In this document: positions 1 to 13,000 of the stretch, piece by piece
Layout: every line of letters begins with the position of its first letter
Position numbering within the stretch: position 1 is the stretch's first letter
Origin: Volvox africanus
Lineage: Eukaryota > Chlorophyta > Chlorophyceae > Chlamydomonadales > Volvocaceae
Length of the DNA stretch: 64,000 nucleotides
Direction: 5' to 3'
Assembly (NCBI GenBank): GCA_030268105.1
Contig: BSDZ01000017.1
Coordinates: 2,956,001-3,020,000 of the forward strand
Made by a program: the position numbers and the translations under genes
Notes under the pieces: model-generated
What the model was told of the DNA's origin: nothing
Seen by the model: the letters and a program-made list of their open reading frames with translations, nothing else
The model's database searches: none

Positions 1-16
1 CATGATAGTCACTCAC

Positions 17-226
17 CCAGCGGACCCCGCTTTGCTGGCAGCGTCCAATGCTGCGTCCGTCTGCCGCTGCGTTGCTGTCCAGGTTGCAATTTCTGCCCTT
101 GCACGCACCACTTCCTCAGCTAGAAGACGTGCCTGCTCCGGATCCATATGTGCATTGGCGGAACGCTGCCCGAGCTCGCGGAGGCGCGCTACCACGGCGT
201 CAGCCGTCGGCGGAAAACCTTCGGCC
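17..226 (-). CDS. Partial gene: helical/coiled-coil exon leaving the left edge
   Basis: One coding exon, read right to left. It is preceded by an acceptor AG at 228-227 and followed by a strong donor, GTGAGTGA, from 16 downward, so the gene continues beyond position 1. The roughly 70 residues are rich in Ala, Arg, Glu and Gln (for example ARLRELGQRSANAH and EQARLLAEEVVRARAEI) with heptad-like Leu/Ala spacing, which suggests a coiled coil. There is no recognisable domain and no start or stop inside the window. Composition is GC-rich, unlike the AT-richer DNA to its right. Function unknown. It could belong to a large coiled-coil protein like the one at 36-47 kb, but I see no direct sequence match between them. 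Confidence 0.5.
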
Positions 227-1816
227 CTGACGTGTCGTTACCGGGGAATGTGCTATACCATTACTCAATTGAAGCATCCTAGTGGTATCAATTTTCAAAA
301 ACTTCCATCGTGATATAACCTGCCTGCTCTATATAAAATGAAATGCACAGATCGTGCCGACATGGTAGTTCGACGGCACCTTAAATGAAACACGATCCCA
401 TAAGCAAGAACGACATGCTATGCGTCTGCAGAAAAAAAGTGCCGCAGAAAGAATGCCAATGTATCCAGAAGCTTTCCAAGGCAGGGTCCCGCCAAGCGAA
501 AACAAGAACGATCTCATACCTCAGATAAGCCTCCAAGCGTATAAGTTTTTTCACATCCTTGCACGCATGTATCTCATCGAACCTGCATGGACGGACAAAG
601 TTGCGCTGGTCTACAGCCCGCGGCAACACTTCCCAGCTTACAAAAAACTCCCAATATCATACCCGATGTTGTCAAACTCGGCCTTCTCCCTCTCATCCAG
701 TGGTCCCAATTTCGTCGTCGGTGCCATCCTAGAAACGTCACGCACTGCTTACAACATATCAAACTGTAAAATTGTTTCGCAATGCCACGCGTTCATGTAT
801 TTATCACCATCCTTGTCTAAGAGAAATAAGGTGAAACCCGTATCGTTGTGATTCATGATGAGGAGGAGGGGGATTACACGCTTGTAAACTGGTAAGGCCC
901 GAATACGCCAGGAGGCTCACGGACCGCTAAACACTCAAAACAAAAAACAAAAATAATAATTAAAGATAAAGAGAAAAAGTCAAGATAGTAAGTGGACTGA
1001 AAGATAAGGAACAGTAAAACAACAATATTACGAGACGTTATACAAATGGGTACTTTACTATTTCCTTTGAGAGCACCGTGTCAAGCATACTGTATGAACT
1101 CGTGCCGTCGGGTGAGTTACCGCGTAGGCGTGTCCCTCCCTGACGCACCATTCCGTCCACAAGCACACCGTGGCCCATCGATACTGCAGGGGAGGAGGTT
1201 AATTACGTACGCACGCAAGCAGGTAAAGAGAATTAGTAAACAACAGGCGCAACAACCTGACGACCGGCCGGAAGCTGCCAAAGCGCGCATCGTTTTAGGT
1301 GCGTATCTGTTCCCCATGGTAAGGCAGCAGCTCCTTATGTCCAGCCGCTGATTGTGCTACGAACACCTCCTACCCCGCGTACAGAATCTCTTGAGCAGGA
1401 GTTACCTCAGGCGCCGTCGCCCAGCAGCCGGGTCGCGCGACAGCCAGGTGCGCTGAGCGGCCTGCAACCTTCCCCAGTTCACCCCAACGCAGACCAACGG
1501 GACCCGCTAAGCTACGCAAAACCACGCTGCCTCCAGGGATATCAATCTACCCATTCCGCTCTTCCAGGAGCCTGATTTGGCGGCTCATCCTGTCTAGGAA
1601 GCAAAACCCCGCTTGCAAATTGGCACTCAACACCCACAAGCTTCCGCACAGCGGGCCCCTTGACCGGCGGCGGCGGTATAGTGGCCAGCCCTGTCCCATG
1701 TGTTTGTGTCTCCCTCCCCGGCATCTGTGCATGCGAATGCCCATTCCCGGCTATGCCGGCTACCCGTCATCATCGCCTGTGAGGGCCCTCCCTGTTGTTA
1801 TATTTGAACTGGGCAG
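227..1816. other. No confident gene; AT-richer flank
   Basis: About 1.6 kb in which the open frames are short, lack algal codon bias and do not join by convincing splice sites. The right part (1.3-1.8 kb) becomes GC-rich and probably contains the 5' exon or UTR of the CPBP protease gene, but I cannot fix its start codon. Confidence 0.4.
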
Positions 1817-3369
1817 GGGTCCTATCACCCGGGGAGATCTATCCTGTGTTCGCACCGAAGTCGGGGTCTGCCTCAGCGGCGGACGCCCCATGGCGTTGGG
1901 ACGATGAGGAGCAGGGTGCTGGAGGTGATGGTGCAACTACCAGCGGTGCGGCAAATATGCCACGTTGGAACCCGCGGACGGGCTTCCTGAGGACGGCTGC
2001 GGAGGTACAGGCAGAAGCTGCCGCCGCCGCTGCCGCCGCCGCGGCGGCAGCGACAACGACATCCACCTCCGGTGCCACGTCAAGGGCGGCGGCAGGGGGG
2101 GGTCCAGCTACTGCGGATGCAAGGGCCGCGGTTGGAGCAGTTGAAGTATCGTTGGTCGTGCCGACGTCAGCAACAGCAGCGGAGGCGGAGGCGCCGCTGC
2201 TTCCTGCCGTCTCTCGGAACGCTGTGCTGAGCAGCGCGCTAGGGACAGGATTTTGGATGGCGATATTGGCGGTGTTCGTACGGAATTACGCGGCGCTTAA
2301 CAGCGCAGCAGCTATGGGGACGGACCCGGCCGCGGTGGAGGCGTTGCTGAAGTGGCCCGTCGGCCTGGAGTCGCTGATGGACGTGGGCGTGGGGGCTGGC
2401 GCAGCGACGGTGGTGACTGGCGCGCGGCTAGTGTTAATGGCACTGTGGACCGATCTCCGTGAGGCGACGGACCGGTCCAATCAGCAGGTGAATTCCGCAG
2501 GATTCTCGGCTCGGAAATGATTTGGGTTTGACCGTTCAGGAGGGCACTCCGTCTCGGTTGCACCCTTGCCTTTGGATGGGGCCAGGCAGAGGGTTATTCG
2601 TGATGAGCTACGGACCTGGGCGCGCAGGAATTCACGGAGCTTAGGGGACGGGTAGGGGTATCGCCTAGCTGTGTATGTGTGTGTTTTGTTTCATGTCGTT
2701 TCGTTTCATGACGCATCAAGTGAGCTCCAAAATTGAAGCTTGAGAGTCGGGGTTGGAGCTGCGAACCGCTTGGGTCCGCTTCGGGTGGATAGCGGGACAT
2801 TGCATTGTGACTTGCGGGTGTTTAGAGGCCGACGCCCGGAGCCGTGACGTAAGAAATCCTGATTGGCATCTAGCCAATGGTGGCCAATATAGGCCAGAAC
2901 AGGTTTCACCCATAATTGTTGAACATCCCTTCCTGACCAAGACCCTGTCCTGCACCTGTGTGTGGTTATATGTGCATGCCCCTTCTAAACCCCGCTCTGC
3001 ACCCCTCGCCCTTTGATGACACAGGTGCTCTCCCCTCTGACCACATTGGACATCCTGGTGGTGGCGGCGGCCAGCGGCATTCCCGAGGAGCTGCTCTTTC
3101 GGGGCGCATTGTTACCGGCTACGTTCCCTGACTGGCGGGGAGTACTGCTGTCGGCTGCACTTTTCGGTGTCCTGCACAACTCAGGAGGCCGCAACCCGGC
3201 TTTTGCCGTTTGGGCAGCCGCCGTAGGCGCCTTGTACGGCGGGGCGTTCCTAATCACGGGCAATATCTGGGTGCCGGCGGTAGCACACGTCTCTGCTAAT
3301 GCAGCATCGGCGTTTATATGGAAGGCGAAGGCAACAGCCAGGTCAGCGCCATCACCGCACTCACAATAG
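1817..3369 (+). CDS. CPBP-family (CAAX protease-like) intramembrane metalloprotease
   Basis: Two joined exons: 1817-2487, after acceptor GCAG at 1813-1816, and 3025-3369, ending in TAG. The join CAG|GTGAAT...ACAG|GTGCTC keeps phase. About 337 residues are visible; the start codon is not identified and probably lies in an upstream exon. The first exon has a low-complexity Ala/Thr-rich stretch, then hydrophobic segments around GFWMAILAVFVRNY. The second exon carries the family's signature motifs in order: PEELLFRG (EExxxR), FGVLHN (FxxxH) and AVAHVSANA (HxxxN). In this family (PF02517, Abi/CPBP) these residues coordinate the metal inside the membrane. Plant and algal homologues are often plastid proteins, but no transit peptide can be shown here. 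The C-terminus after FIWK is short and hydrophilic. A candidate algal poly(A) signal TGTAA lies at 3777-3781. Confidence 0.88.
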
Positions 3370-4740
3370 TCAATGGCTCCATCGTCTTCTGGGGTAACCG
3401 GAGGCGGAGAGTTAGCAGCAGCAACGGCAGCATCAGGGACTCCGGCGGCATTTTTGTTGGGGGGGGGGAGGAAGGCAAACAAAACGAATTATGGTGCTGG
3501 TGATGACGGGGTGTTGGATAGTCAGTTAAAGATTCTCAGGAAATGTACCCGGTACAGCACCGGCTAACGACCCGTGGGTCTGACTGACATTGACCGGCAC
3601 TGAACGGTAGATGATCACGTTGCGTCAATTTCCGTAGCACTGAGCATGGGACAGTAAGTAACAAGGGCTGTGGTGGGATGGCGGTTTCAGAGGTCATTTA
3701 TTTGTGCCATGCGGAACACATGGCATGTTTTCCGTGTCTGGGAAACACCTGGGCTCCGGACTTCCGCATCCCTGCATGTAAGCTACTTTTGCGACTGCGG
3801 CTGCAGTGGCGCTCGAAAGACGTCAAGTGAATGAATGGGTTGGAAACATTAGCCTACGTGGGTGTGGAGAAGTCTAAGCGGTTGTTCGTACGGACCAAGG
3901 CATATGGCCCTGAAACCTGTTTAGGCTTATTTACATCTTTACATTTTGATACTTCCTAACCACCTTGGTGACACACATACATCATCAGGACAGAAGATTC
4001 GGACACACTCGCAGAAAGGGGAAACCATAACTATATATAACTACTTAGATGCATCATATCCTTTTGCTGGACAAAAACACGACTAGCTCGCGTCGTAGAT
4101 GGCTCGCTTCTGCGAATCGCACGCACTTTCGAAGCGGCTACTGCAGCGCACGACATGTCACACTACCCTGCACACAAAGCCTGTCAAAACTGTCAGCATA
4201 GTAACCTATGCTAGCTGGCGCACGAATGCACAAGGATCTCATCCCCACCACTCCGGGGGAACGCTGGAACAAAACCACATAAATGACAGCTGTCAGGGGG
4301 ACGCAGGGGATATCCCCAAAATGCACTGAATGTTGACGCCTGTGGACCGAACCACGTGCCGCCTAATGCCATTGCAATAATTAGGGATTCGCACAGTAAC
4401 AGGACGCAGGAATTGAGAAAATTTTCGCTTAGCGAGCGCCGGTAGGTCAGCACCCACATCGTCGGCTTGCAGGTTCCCCCGAGCCGCGATCCACCCCAAT
4501 CCACACACAGGTACTATACTTCCACTGCTATACCTAGTCCTGATCGCTCATACCACACGCACGTTGCACAACAATTCCTTAACTTCATCCATATCCAAAT
4601 AATTATCGCAAGACTGTTCATGTAACGCTCATACTGGCCTGCAATCAATCTAGGGAGCTCCTGGCCAACTCATTCAGAGGCTCTGGAGCAGCTTTTAACA
4701 CCAGTCCGCGCAATCCATAGCGCGGATGCACCACGTGTTC
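3370..4740. other. 3' flank and intergenic DNA
   Basis: AT-richer, with no coding bias and no exon that can be joined. It holds the probable 3' UTR of the CPBP gene up to the TGTAA motif at 3777-3781. Beyond that I see nothing recognisable. Confidence 0.5.
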
Positions 4741-5364
4741 TTACATGTAGGATAGACCATGAGGCCGAGACTGTGGATGCGAAAGGATTATCAGCGCTGA
4801 GGAGGAAAGAAGACCGAACACAAAGATCACATGTGCGTATATCAAAGATTTGTGTCTTAAAATTGATATAATACCCACGAAGTAACGTCTACTAAAGTAA
4901 CTAATCGGACGAAGTGCCGTGACGAAACGAAAAAGCCGCCGACCAAGAAGGTCCCGTGGCGCGGATAGCAGCTGCCAGCCGCCAACATCGCCGTTTCCAA
5001 GCATCCATGAAACACACACGCGTGCACGCTTGACCACAATCTATATCCGTAAGGATCGACATTCCCCCCTCCAGCTTCAGCAGTCGCCGTCAAGATGCCC
5101 TGCAGGACACAAATATAAGCCGCCAAGCACAATCTCGCTGCCGCATTGAAGCTCATCCATAAGCACGTCCATCCAGCTGCCCGAGACACATGCTCATCCT
5201 CCTGACTAACTGCCTGGTCAGCTAACCCAGATGGGAAGTAACTCCACCTAAACGCCTTCACGACTGTGGCGACCGCCACCACGTCAATGCCCGAAGAATT
5301 GTTGTACTCACCGTCATAGCCACCGGAACCTACCGGAACCACAACCACCATAACCCCAACCTCC

Positions 5365-5826
5365 TCAATAACCACCGTCCCCGCCGCCACCTCCATAACC
5401 ACCGTAGCACCCATAACCGTCGTAGTACCCACCATAGTAACCGCCGTAATGGCCACGGCACGGGCTGGGGGGCGCTGGCGGAGCTGGAGGAGGTGGCAAA
5501 TGGGGGTAGTAAGGCGGAGGTTGCGGCAGGCTGCCGTAGTAGCCCCCGTAAGCTGTGATAACGGAAAAAGGTGTAAAAAGCAGTGGTGGGGGAGGCCGGG
5601 CGTTAGTCGGTTGTTGGGGCCCTGACTGCTGCCAGTCCCTAAGTGCACCTCTACCAAAACCCGCGCATTTGTAACATTCTGTGACTGTAGTGCGCCCGTA
5701 GCCCTCCATGAGTATGCGCCAGAATGCAGCTTCGCGGGAAATACCGTGACAGTCAAATGACCGAGCTGCGGACCGATATGGCAAGGATACAGCAGAGCAA
5801 GAGTGCACCCGCGAGTATGTGTGCAT
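5365..5826 (-). CDS. Possible Gly/Tyr/Pro-rich protein
   Basis: A frame of 153 residues from an ATG at 5826 to TGA. The N-terminal half is unremarkable and contains a lone CxxC-like pair (ECYKCAG). The C-terminal half is Pro-rich (PPPYYPHLPPPPAPPAPP) and then a Gly/Tyr repeat (HYGGYYGGYYDGYGCYGGYG). Such tails occur in RNA-binding/splicing proteins and in cell-wall glycoproteins, but no RNA-binding domain is visible. The next frame downstream would continue Gly-rich if the stop were removed by splicing. It could be the last exon of a longer gene. Function not assigned; single-frame evidence only. Confidence 0.35.
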   Translation of the reverse strand: MHTYSRVHSCSAVSLPYRSAARSFDCHGISREAAFWRILMEGYGRTTVTECYKCAGFGRGALRDWQQSGPQQPTNARPPPPLLFTPFSVITAYGGYYGSLPQPPPYYPHLPPPPAPPAPPSPCRGHYGGYYGGYYDGYGCYGGYGGGGGDGGY

Positions 5827-5928
5827 GCGTGGTAGTGCATGCGCATGTGTGTATGTGTATGTATTAGGTGTTAGGTGTTACACTGTGGGCGACTTGCCCT
5901 GAAAGGACAAGCAACGGGAGCCCTGACA

Positions 5929-5995
5929 CCGGTATGTGTATGCGTGTATGCGTGCATGCGTGTATGCGTGCATATGCATGTGCGTGGGTCCATGC
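5929..5995. repeat. GTATGC/GCATGC-type microsatellite
   Basis: Imperfect hexamers (tgtatgcg, tgcatgcg) just upstream of the Gly/Tyr frame. Simple repeat, no other content. Confidence 0.8.
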
Positions 5996-7015
5996 AAAAG
6001 CATGCGCATTTCCCTGGTGGCGTGATATAGCTTGATGGCGTGGGAAGGATGAAAGTGGCCTTGTCCAGACAAACAAGCTTACGGTACAGCGGAGATGGCC
6101 GCCCAGCTTTGATATACGGGGTTCAGGACCTCGCAATCACACATTGGCAACATCGCGATGTTGTCAGAGATCTCAACCTCTCCCTGTGCTCCGCTGCCCC
6201 TGAGTACTTCCCTTCCCAGTTCGCCCGAGGTAATTTGCCACCCGCATGCGGCCCTCTCACACTGCACTCCGATTCCGATTCCTGTCCCAACTACAGCCCC
6301 GAAACCACCTCTAACATCACCTTTTCTTTGCTACTCACATATCCTCCTGAGACACGCCGCCCTCCAAGTTTCCCGGCACCCGGTCCGCATGAGCCCGTAC
6401 AGGACTACCGGGAGCGCGACCAACCCGCACTGTCCAGTACTTATTCCCCTGGTGCACTTACGTGGCGGCGGTGAAGGAGGATATGGCGGCGGCGCGAGCG
6501 GCATTCCCGAGTCCCCTGCTCCGCCCGATGGAGACGGGTCAGGGGTTGTGGGTCAGGGGATAAGACGGATAAGACGGATAAGAGTGAAGTCCACATCGGG
6601 TGATGCGACCGGATGAGGTAACAGAAGGAAGAAGGAATCGCGATGTGCACGTGTGCGGTCGGTGGAATGAGGAGCGGAATGCCCATTTCTTAAAAGCTCC
6701 ACGCGACCGTCCCCCTCCCCTTCCCTCGGGGGCCCCTTTTGTTGCCCAGGAGCCCCCTGGGCCCCCGAGGGAGACCGGGTGCGTGGGGGGAGGAAAGTGA
6801 CGGAGAAGATGAACCCACAGAAAATGGACCTCAGAAGAGGTACGACATTATTAATGAAACGAACGCGTGTTTTAATAGTTGAGCTGCGTTTGTGTATGGG
6901 TGTGCATGTTTATGTGTGTGTATGTGTGCGTCAGTCGGGTTCAACACGTACACTATCCTCCTACCTATTCGCTACCCCAGCTCCCTCTGTGTATTCCCAC
7001 CCATGCCCCACCCAC

Positions 7016-10000
7016 CATCCCCCCTGCAGTGCACAACCACGTGCTGGTCCGCTGGGCAGTCCTGCAGTAAAAAGTCGGGGTCGCGGGTGCAGTCCCGTAC
7101 GAATGAGAGCGGCGGGTGATCCTCTTCCTCCTCCCCATACTGGAAGACATTGATGTCACACCGTATATCCGTCATGAGCACTGGCATCTCAGACTCCGAG
7201 GCAGGAAGAACGGAGGAGGAGTACACCTCCGCCCCAACCCACTCCAAACCCAGGTCGCGGCAGACAGCCTAGCGGGTGGGGAAGAGGGCAGACAAAAGGA
7301 TCAAGGGTAACGGATGCGGACACGGACAGAGGGTTAACTTGTGGCGGATGAAGTGATTATATCCATCCGATGATCGCCCCAAATGCCAAATGCCAAATGC
7401 CAAAACCCAAAAGCCAAAAGCGCGGCCCATATCCCAACCTGAAATCCCCTGGGACAGGGAGGAGAGTGAAAAGGTAGAAAGCCACTCGTACAGCTTGGCA
7501 GCCGGTCGGGAACCGCCAAGCCATCTAAAATTTGAAACTGAGCAGCGCATGAAGGTAGGCGAGGGGACTTGCTTACCCAAGGGTGGGCCAGCATGTCATT
7601 CAAACGGAGCCGCGTACGAACGTACGAACGGATGGGCAGATGGACAGACGGACGGACGGAAGGGCAGCACCACATGGAAGTAAATGCCCAGCATGGCTAT
7701 AATAACCCTAACATCCACACATGCACACCTGTGCATATGTCGCGGTGAAGGATCCATCGTCGCAAACAGTGCCCCATCCGTACTGAAGGTCGTTTCGGAG
7801 CAGCACCTCGACACGGCCAAATGAAGGACTGGGCCCTCCTGCCAGCCGGATACCCACGACCTCGGGATCCATGTTGTACGCCTTGTCTGCGCAGTCAAAT
7901 GACATCAGAGCACAGCACGTCCGTTATGAAGCAATGTGAACCACTTCCACCACCAACGGTGAAAAAGCTTAGACCCAGCAATGACCCATTCCTTAGACCC
8001 AGCAGATGCATTCCAATTCCCTTTCAGAACAAAATGTGTGTAGCTGACACTTGCATTCGCACTCGCACCACCAAAATCACAACAGCAACAGCAACTAGTA
8101 CTGCAACTAGTACAGCAACTAGTACTGCAACTAGTACAGCAACTAGTACTGCAACTAGTACAGCAACTAGTACTGCAACAGTAGCAGCGAGAGCGGCAGC
8201 AACTGCAGCAGCTGCTCGGCATTGGTTCTCCGCTATTCCCCTCCCTGCTGTAACCACCGCTGATGGATCTGTCCGGAGGCGGGAGGACCACCACCCGATT
8301 ACAGAAACGAACCTGAGCACACCAGCAGCGAGGATGCCCAACCGGAGTTCCAGCACTTCCTGTACAACGATTGACCTGGCCTGGCAAAACGGACCTGTCA
8401 ACGGGGAGGGGGAGGGTGGACATGCAGGGCCCGGACGCCAGGAGATTAAAAAGAGAGGTGACATTCGAATTGAGGAAAGCGGAAGAGGAATTGAGAGGAA
8501 AGCAGCAGGGTGAGGGACAGGAAGGGCCGGTGTTGGTGCTGCCCCTGCACTGCCCCCTTCAGGCCTCCCAACCGCGAACCGTGACAGCCCTCTCAATGGT
8601 GCCCCCACCCCGCAGCCAACCACTGTGGCAGCTCCCAAGATTGGAGCCCTTCTCGTGGAACACGTACACGCACGGGACCTTCGAAGGCCCACCGTCGTAC
8701 CTTGCAGTAGTTGAGGTCGGATAGCGGTGCACTGGTGTCATCGCCCACGCCGTCCTCACACTCAAACGTGTCGAGGAGTACGGGGCGCGTACGGCGGTAC
8801 TCCGGGGAATCCAAGAAGGGGAAGTCTATGTCCAGGGAGGCGGGTGCGATGGAGCCGTACGGCCGCTTGCCAGAGGTTATCTACGGACGTGCGGCGGGGC
8901 GACCACGCAAAAACTTCGATGGGCGGTTTCTGAGGCTCAGAGGTGCCGTATAACTAACATTCTTCGTGGCGCATTTGTCCTAAGGAGTGTGCCACACTGA
9001 GGTCTGCGTGTGTGTATTCAGGTCCGCAAGGGCCCCGCGGGGAGGGGCTAGGTAAACAGCATGTGTGTCTGTGTCTGTGTGTCTGTGTGTGTCTGTGTGT
9101 GTCTGTGTATGTGCAGTACACCGCCGCCGTGCAGAAAACCTCTGATAGCGGGGGAAGCTAGCAGGGTGAGGTAGGGATTAAGAGGCTGACAGTGATAGTC
9201 AAATGGTAACATTCAGCTGGTGGGTTTCCTTCACCAAAATACCTCTGTGCCGTACAGGCGCGGCGGAGGCAGGCTGCCGTGTGTGGGGCTCTAGCCTACT
9301 CGGAGAGGCTCCGTTCACCCCGGCTTCGATCCATGCGTGCATGGGTACGTGTATGCCCGTGTCGAGACCCAATACCCGATCCCAACTCCCCCCGCTACCC
9401 CTATACTGACAATTGTTGACCGACCATGCTACAGCCCCGACAACTGCTACATCTTCCCTCCCCTTTTTGAGTAAACAGGTGCTCCTGCCGCCGCCCATCC
9501 GCGCGCATCTCCCTTCCAGACCCACCAAGTTACATAGTGTATTCTTCGTAGGGTAAGAGAAGTAGCCGTTGGCGTCGTCTCTTCGGCTACAAACCGTGCC
9601 TGTGACCACACTCTCACCTCGTAATACCCCGAAGATAATGTCGTACTGAGATGCGTGTGAGTGTGTATGGGTGGTGGTGGTGGTGGTGGTGGTGATTTTG
9701 TGTTGGTTGGGTTACGAGGGGGAGAGGGGGGAGCAAAGGAGCAATCAGCGGTACGGACGTAAGGGTCTGACTCCGGGAGGAGAGATTTAAGCAATCAAGT
9801 GGTGGTGCTGTGAAGGTACATGGCAGACACCGCATGCGAATAAGGAGGAGTCTTAGTGTATGCGAGGGCGTATCGCGGGCATATCGGCCGAGCATTCTTA
9901 TCGTGCGATGAGGGAAGAGTGTACTGCGACCTGCTGCTGCTGCTGCTGCTGATCTTACGGAGTAAATCAATTGATACATGAATCCGGATAGCAGCAGATG

Positions 10001-13000
10001 ACGCCGCGCCCGTCCCTACTTACAATATCTGGCAGCACTTCTCTGCCCAGCAAGCCAACGCTGTGGTTGTATATCACTTGCGGCGGAGAGGGCGGTAGGG
10101 ATGGGTACGGGGTGTTGGGAGGCTCCAACACTGGGGACGGGGGAAAGTGGTTGGGGGGTAGGCACGAAAGCTTGTTGGCAGTGAGGCGGAGAAAACGGAG
10201 CGGTAGGTCACAGAGAGTCGATGACGGGCAGCTAGAAAGCGTGGACGGCAGCATGCGGTCGAGATGCGTACTCCGTCTGTCGTACTGTGCACATGCGCGA
10301 CCTAAGCCACGGAGACATCAGCGGCTTGGAGTGGGAGGGAAGGGCTTGGATTCATTACGTACTGTGGTGGTGCGATGCGGGAGACCAAGACAATCGAGCA
10401 AATCGCAGCATTGAGCTGTGGGGGAAGGGGAGAGAGAGGGGAGAGAGCTAACCTGATTCTCAGGAAATGATCCCCGATGAAAACACACGCCCTAATCTCC
10501 TACCTCGTGGATTCCCGGCTCACATTCTGAATACCCGCAAGCCCTCCCCATACACACACACCCTGGAGTTCCAGGTTCTACCCCGACTGAGAGCGGGCCA
10601 AAGACCCTAATGTTAAGGGCAGGGTGCCCCCATGTTGATGGACGGTGACGACCCCAATTAAAGTGACCTGCGAGCTGACCAATAGCGGAGTTGACGCCTT
10701 AGTTGATTCGGCAGATTCCGCTGGATGCTGGTGGTGGGTGCTGAACCTGGGAAAACCACTAATTTCGGAGAAGTCGGCATGGGAGACTGGATCAGGGTGC
10801 CCCGAAATACCGGGGAAGGTAGGGACTGCCAGGTTAGTGGCCACGGGTGATGTACCCCCCTATCCTACACTCACACATACATACACACACACACACACAC
10901 AGGATCTGCGCTGTGGTCCAGCCTAGCTTTCCCTCGAGTCCACCCGCCACCCACCCGGGCACTCCACGAACGCATCCAGCTGGTGCTGGTCCGTCAGGGG
11001 GTCGCACGTATCCAGCAGAGCTATCAGCTCCCAGCGAGTTTGCTCATCCAATCCACTCCCAGAGAGGAGCAGCTGCCCGGGGCAGGGGGAGGGTGAGGGA
11101 CGGGGAGGAACAGTCGGGGAAATTCGCATCAGATGGTGGCACGAAACCGGGAAATCCGCACTGGGATAACATCATTGATGAAAGAAAACGACAAACCTTC
11201 CCGGAGCAACACTTCGCTATAAAGTAGCAACAATAACTCCTGATATGAGAAGCTCCGTTGTAACTTTTATGTTTATAACAATCTCCACAGATAGGTCGGA
11301 TACGTTTACCCTAGCAAAACATTTGATGTGGGAAGTTATCGACGCTGTAACTTTTGATTGTATACCTGTTTATCTTAATGGGCCACACGGTTAACAAACA
11401 AGAAACAAGACGACGCATGGATTAGGGGAAAACAAGAACAAACATGGATATGGATATGCTGAATATGCCGAGAGCTAAAACTGCGCAAGTCATAGGTGGG
11501 GATGGAAAGGCCTAAAGCAATCACTCATGCCAGGTATGCCGCCAAGGGAATCCAAGCCCGCGTACACAGCCCCATTCAAGGATGGTGTGCTCGCCCCTCT
11601 GGAGCGGTTGGTCCCGTTCCAGGTACCCTCCACTGACAAGGCCGCGGGCCATGTCTATCCAGCCCGTGCTCCGCCAGTCCCAAACCATCCCTTTGAAACT
11701 GACCTCCGCGTTGATCCGTTCGCCCACCAGAATCGCGCAGTCAAGGCTGAGTTGGGCTCCGGAACCCACCACTGAGCATTTCCGCGCTGCCACCAGCGCC
11801 GTCGGCACGGAGCTGGGCATGGGGTACCTGGTTGAGGGGGTGAAGAAAGAGGCGGCCTCCCAACCGGCGTGACCGGCCTGCAGACATGCATACTGCGCGA
11901 AGGGCGGGAACGTTGTTGCGTTTTGGGCGGGAGACGGGTTCGGAGGTCATCACGAGCTGCAGGACGGCAAGGGGGCTACGGGGCTACGGGGTTGGCGTTG
12001 TGTTTCGACCCGTGGGTTTGGTGTAAGTTGAACAAAACGCGGCAGCACGGGGTATGTATGGGAAAAGCTTAGAAGTTAACAAGGGGGGGGAGGTGAGGTG
12101 GGTGGCGGCTTCGCGCATGAGTGGGGAAGGTACCTCTCTGAGAGACGGAATGAAATCGTGCCGGACTTCCCCTAAGGTGGCAACAGAGCTGTGCTACCGG
12201 CGATGGGAAGCTGGCGGCTGCAGAGACAGCCGGTAGGGCTCTGCGTTATGGAGTGCGAGGGCGCTTCGGTGGATCCCAGCTCAGCTCGCTGCCGATAATC
12301 TGATAATGCGAAATCCATTTCTGTGTACTTATAAAGCCTTTACACCGCACCTAGAACTTTCAACCGCACGCAATCAGTCGTTGCCAGTTAGACACCGTCG
12401 CATGGAGGGTAGTGCAGAATACGTTTTGCCTGGGGGCAATCAACGTCTTTTGGCGCCCAGTCCCGGCATAGCTGAGCCCCCAAATCCCCAAATCCCGCAA
12501 ATCCCGCAAATGCATCCGTTGTCAGCGGAATGCGGAAACGGAATTCAATCGAAAACCAACTCCCAAGTGTCAACCGCCGGCTACACATTCACCTACCTGC
12601 GCTAGAGCAGTCGACAGCTCGCGGTCCGCCCGACAAACGGTTCCCCAAACCTCGTCACCCCACTCGTCGAAGACGGGCAGCAGCACTTGCAGCCGTCCGG
12701 ACGTAAGGCCCGGCAGGGCTTGACCCGTCTTGGCATCGATGATTCGGGTGGTCAGGTGAAGAGGTGGAGCCCGAGGTGGGGGCGAGGGAGGCGAAGGCGG
12801 CATGGCGCCTGTGGCATACCACAGTATGTGCGTGTTTGTGTGTATTTGTGTGTGCGGCATCACGGGAAGGAGCCAATGAAACGCAGTTCATTTCAGGGGG
12901 TGCTTCGAACGAGATCCTGGCGAGCTTACCGTTGGTTTTGACCAAACCGCCGACGACAGGCTGTATCGACAGGCTGTGTGCCATTTTCATAATTACTCCG

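Noticed and set aside
4857..5846. 329-residue minus-strand frame overlapping the Gly/Tyr frame
   Set aside because: Unbiased composition in the right part, and Val/Met runs that are the GGT/GGY repeat read out of frame.
8024..8692. Minus-strand 222-residue frame with a VAVLVAVL repeat
   Set aside because: The hydrophobic repeat is the 12-bp array read in one frame. The same array is open in other frames too, so it does not support a membrane protein.
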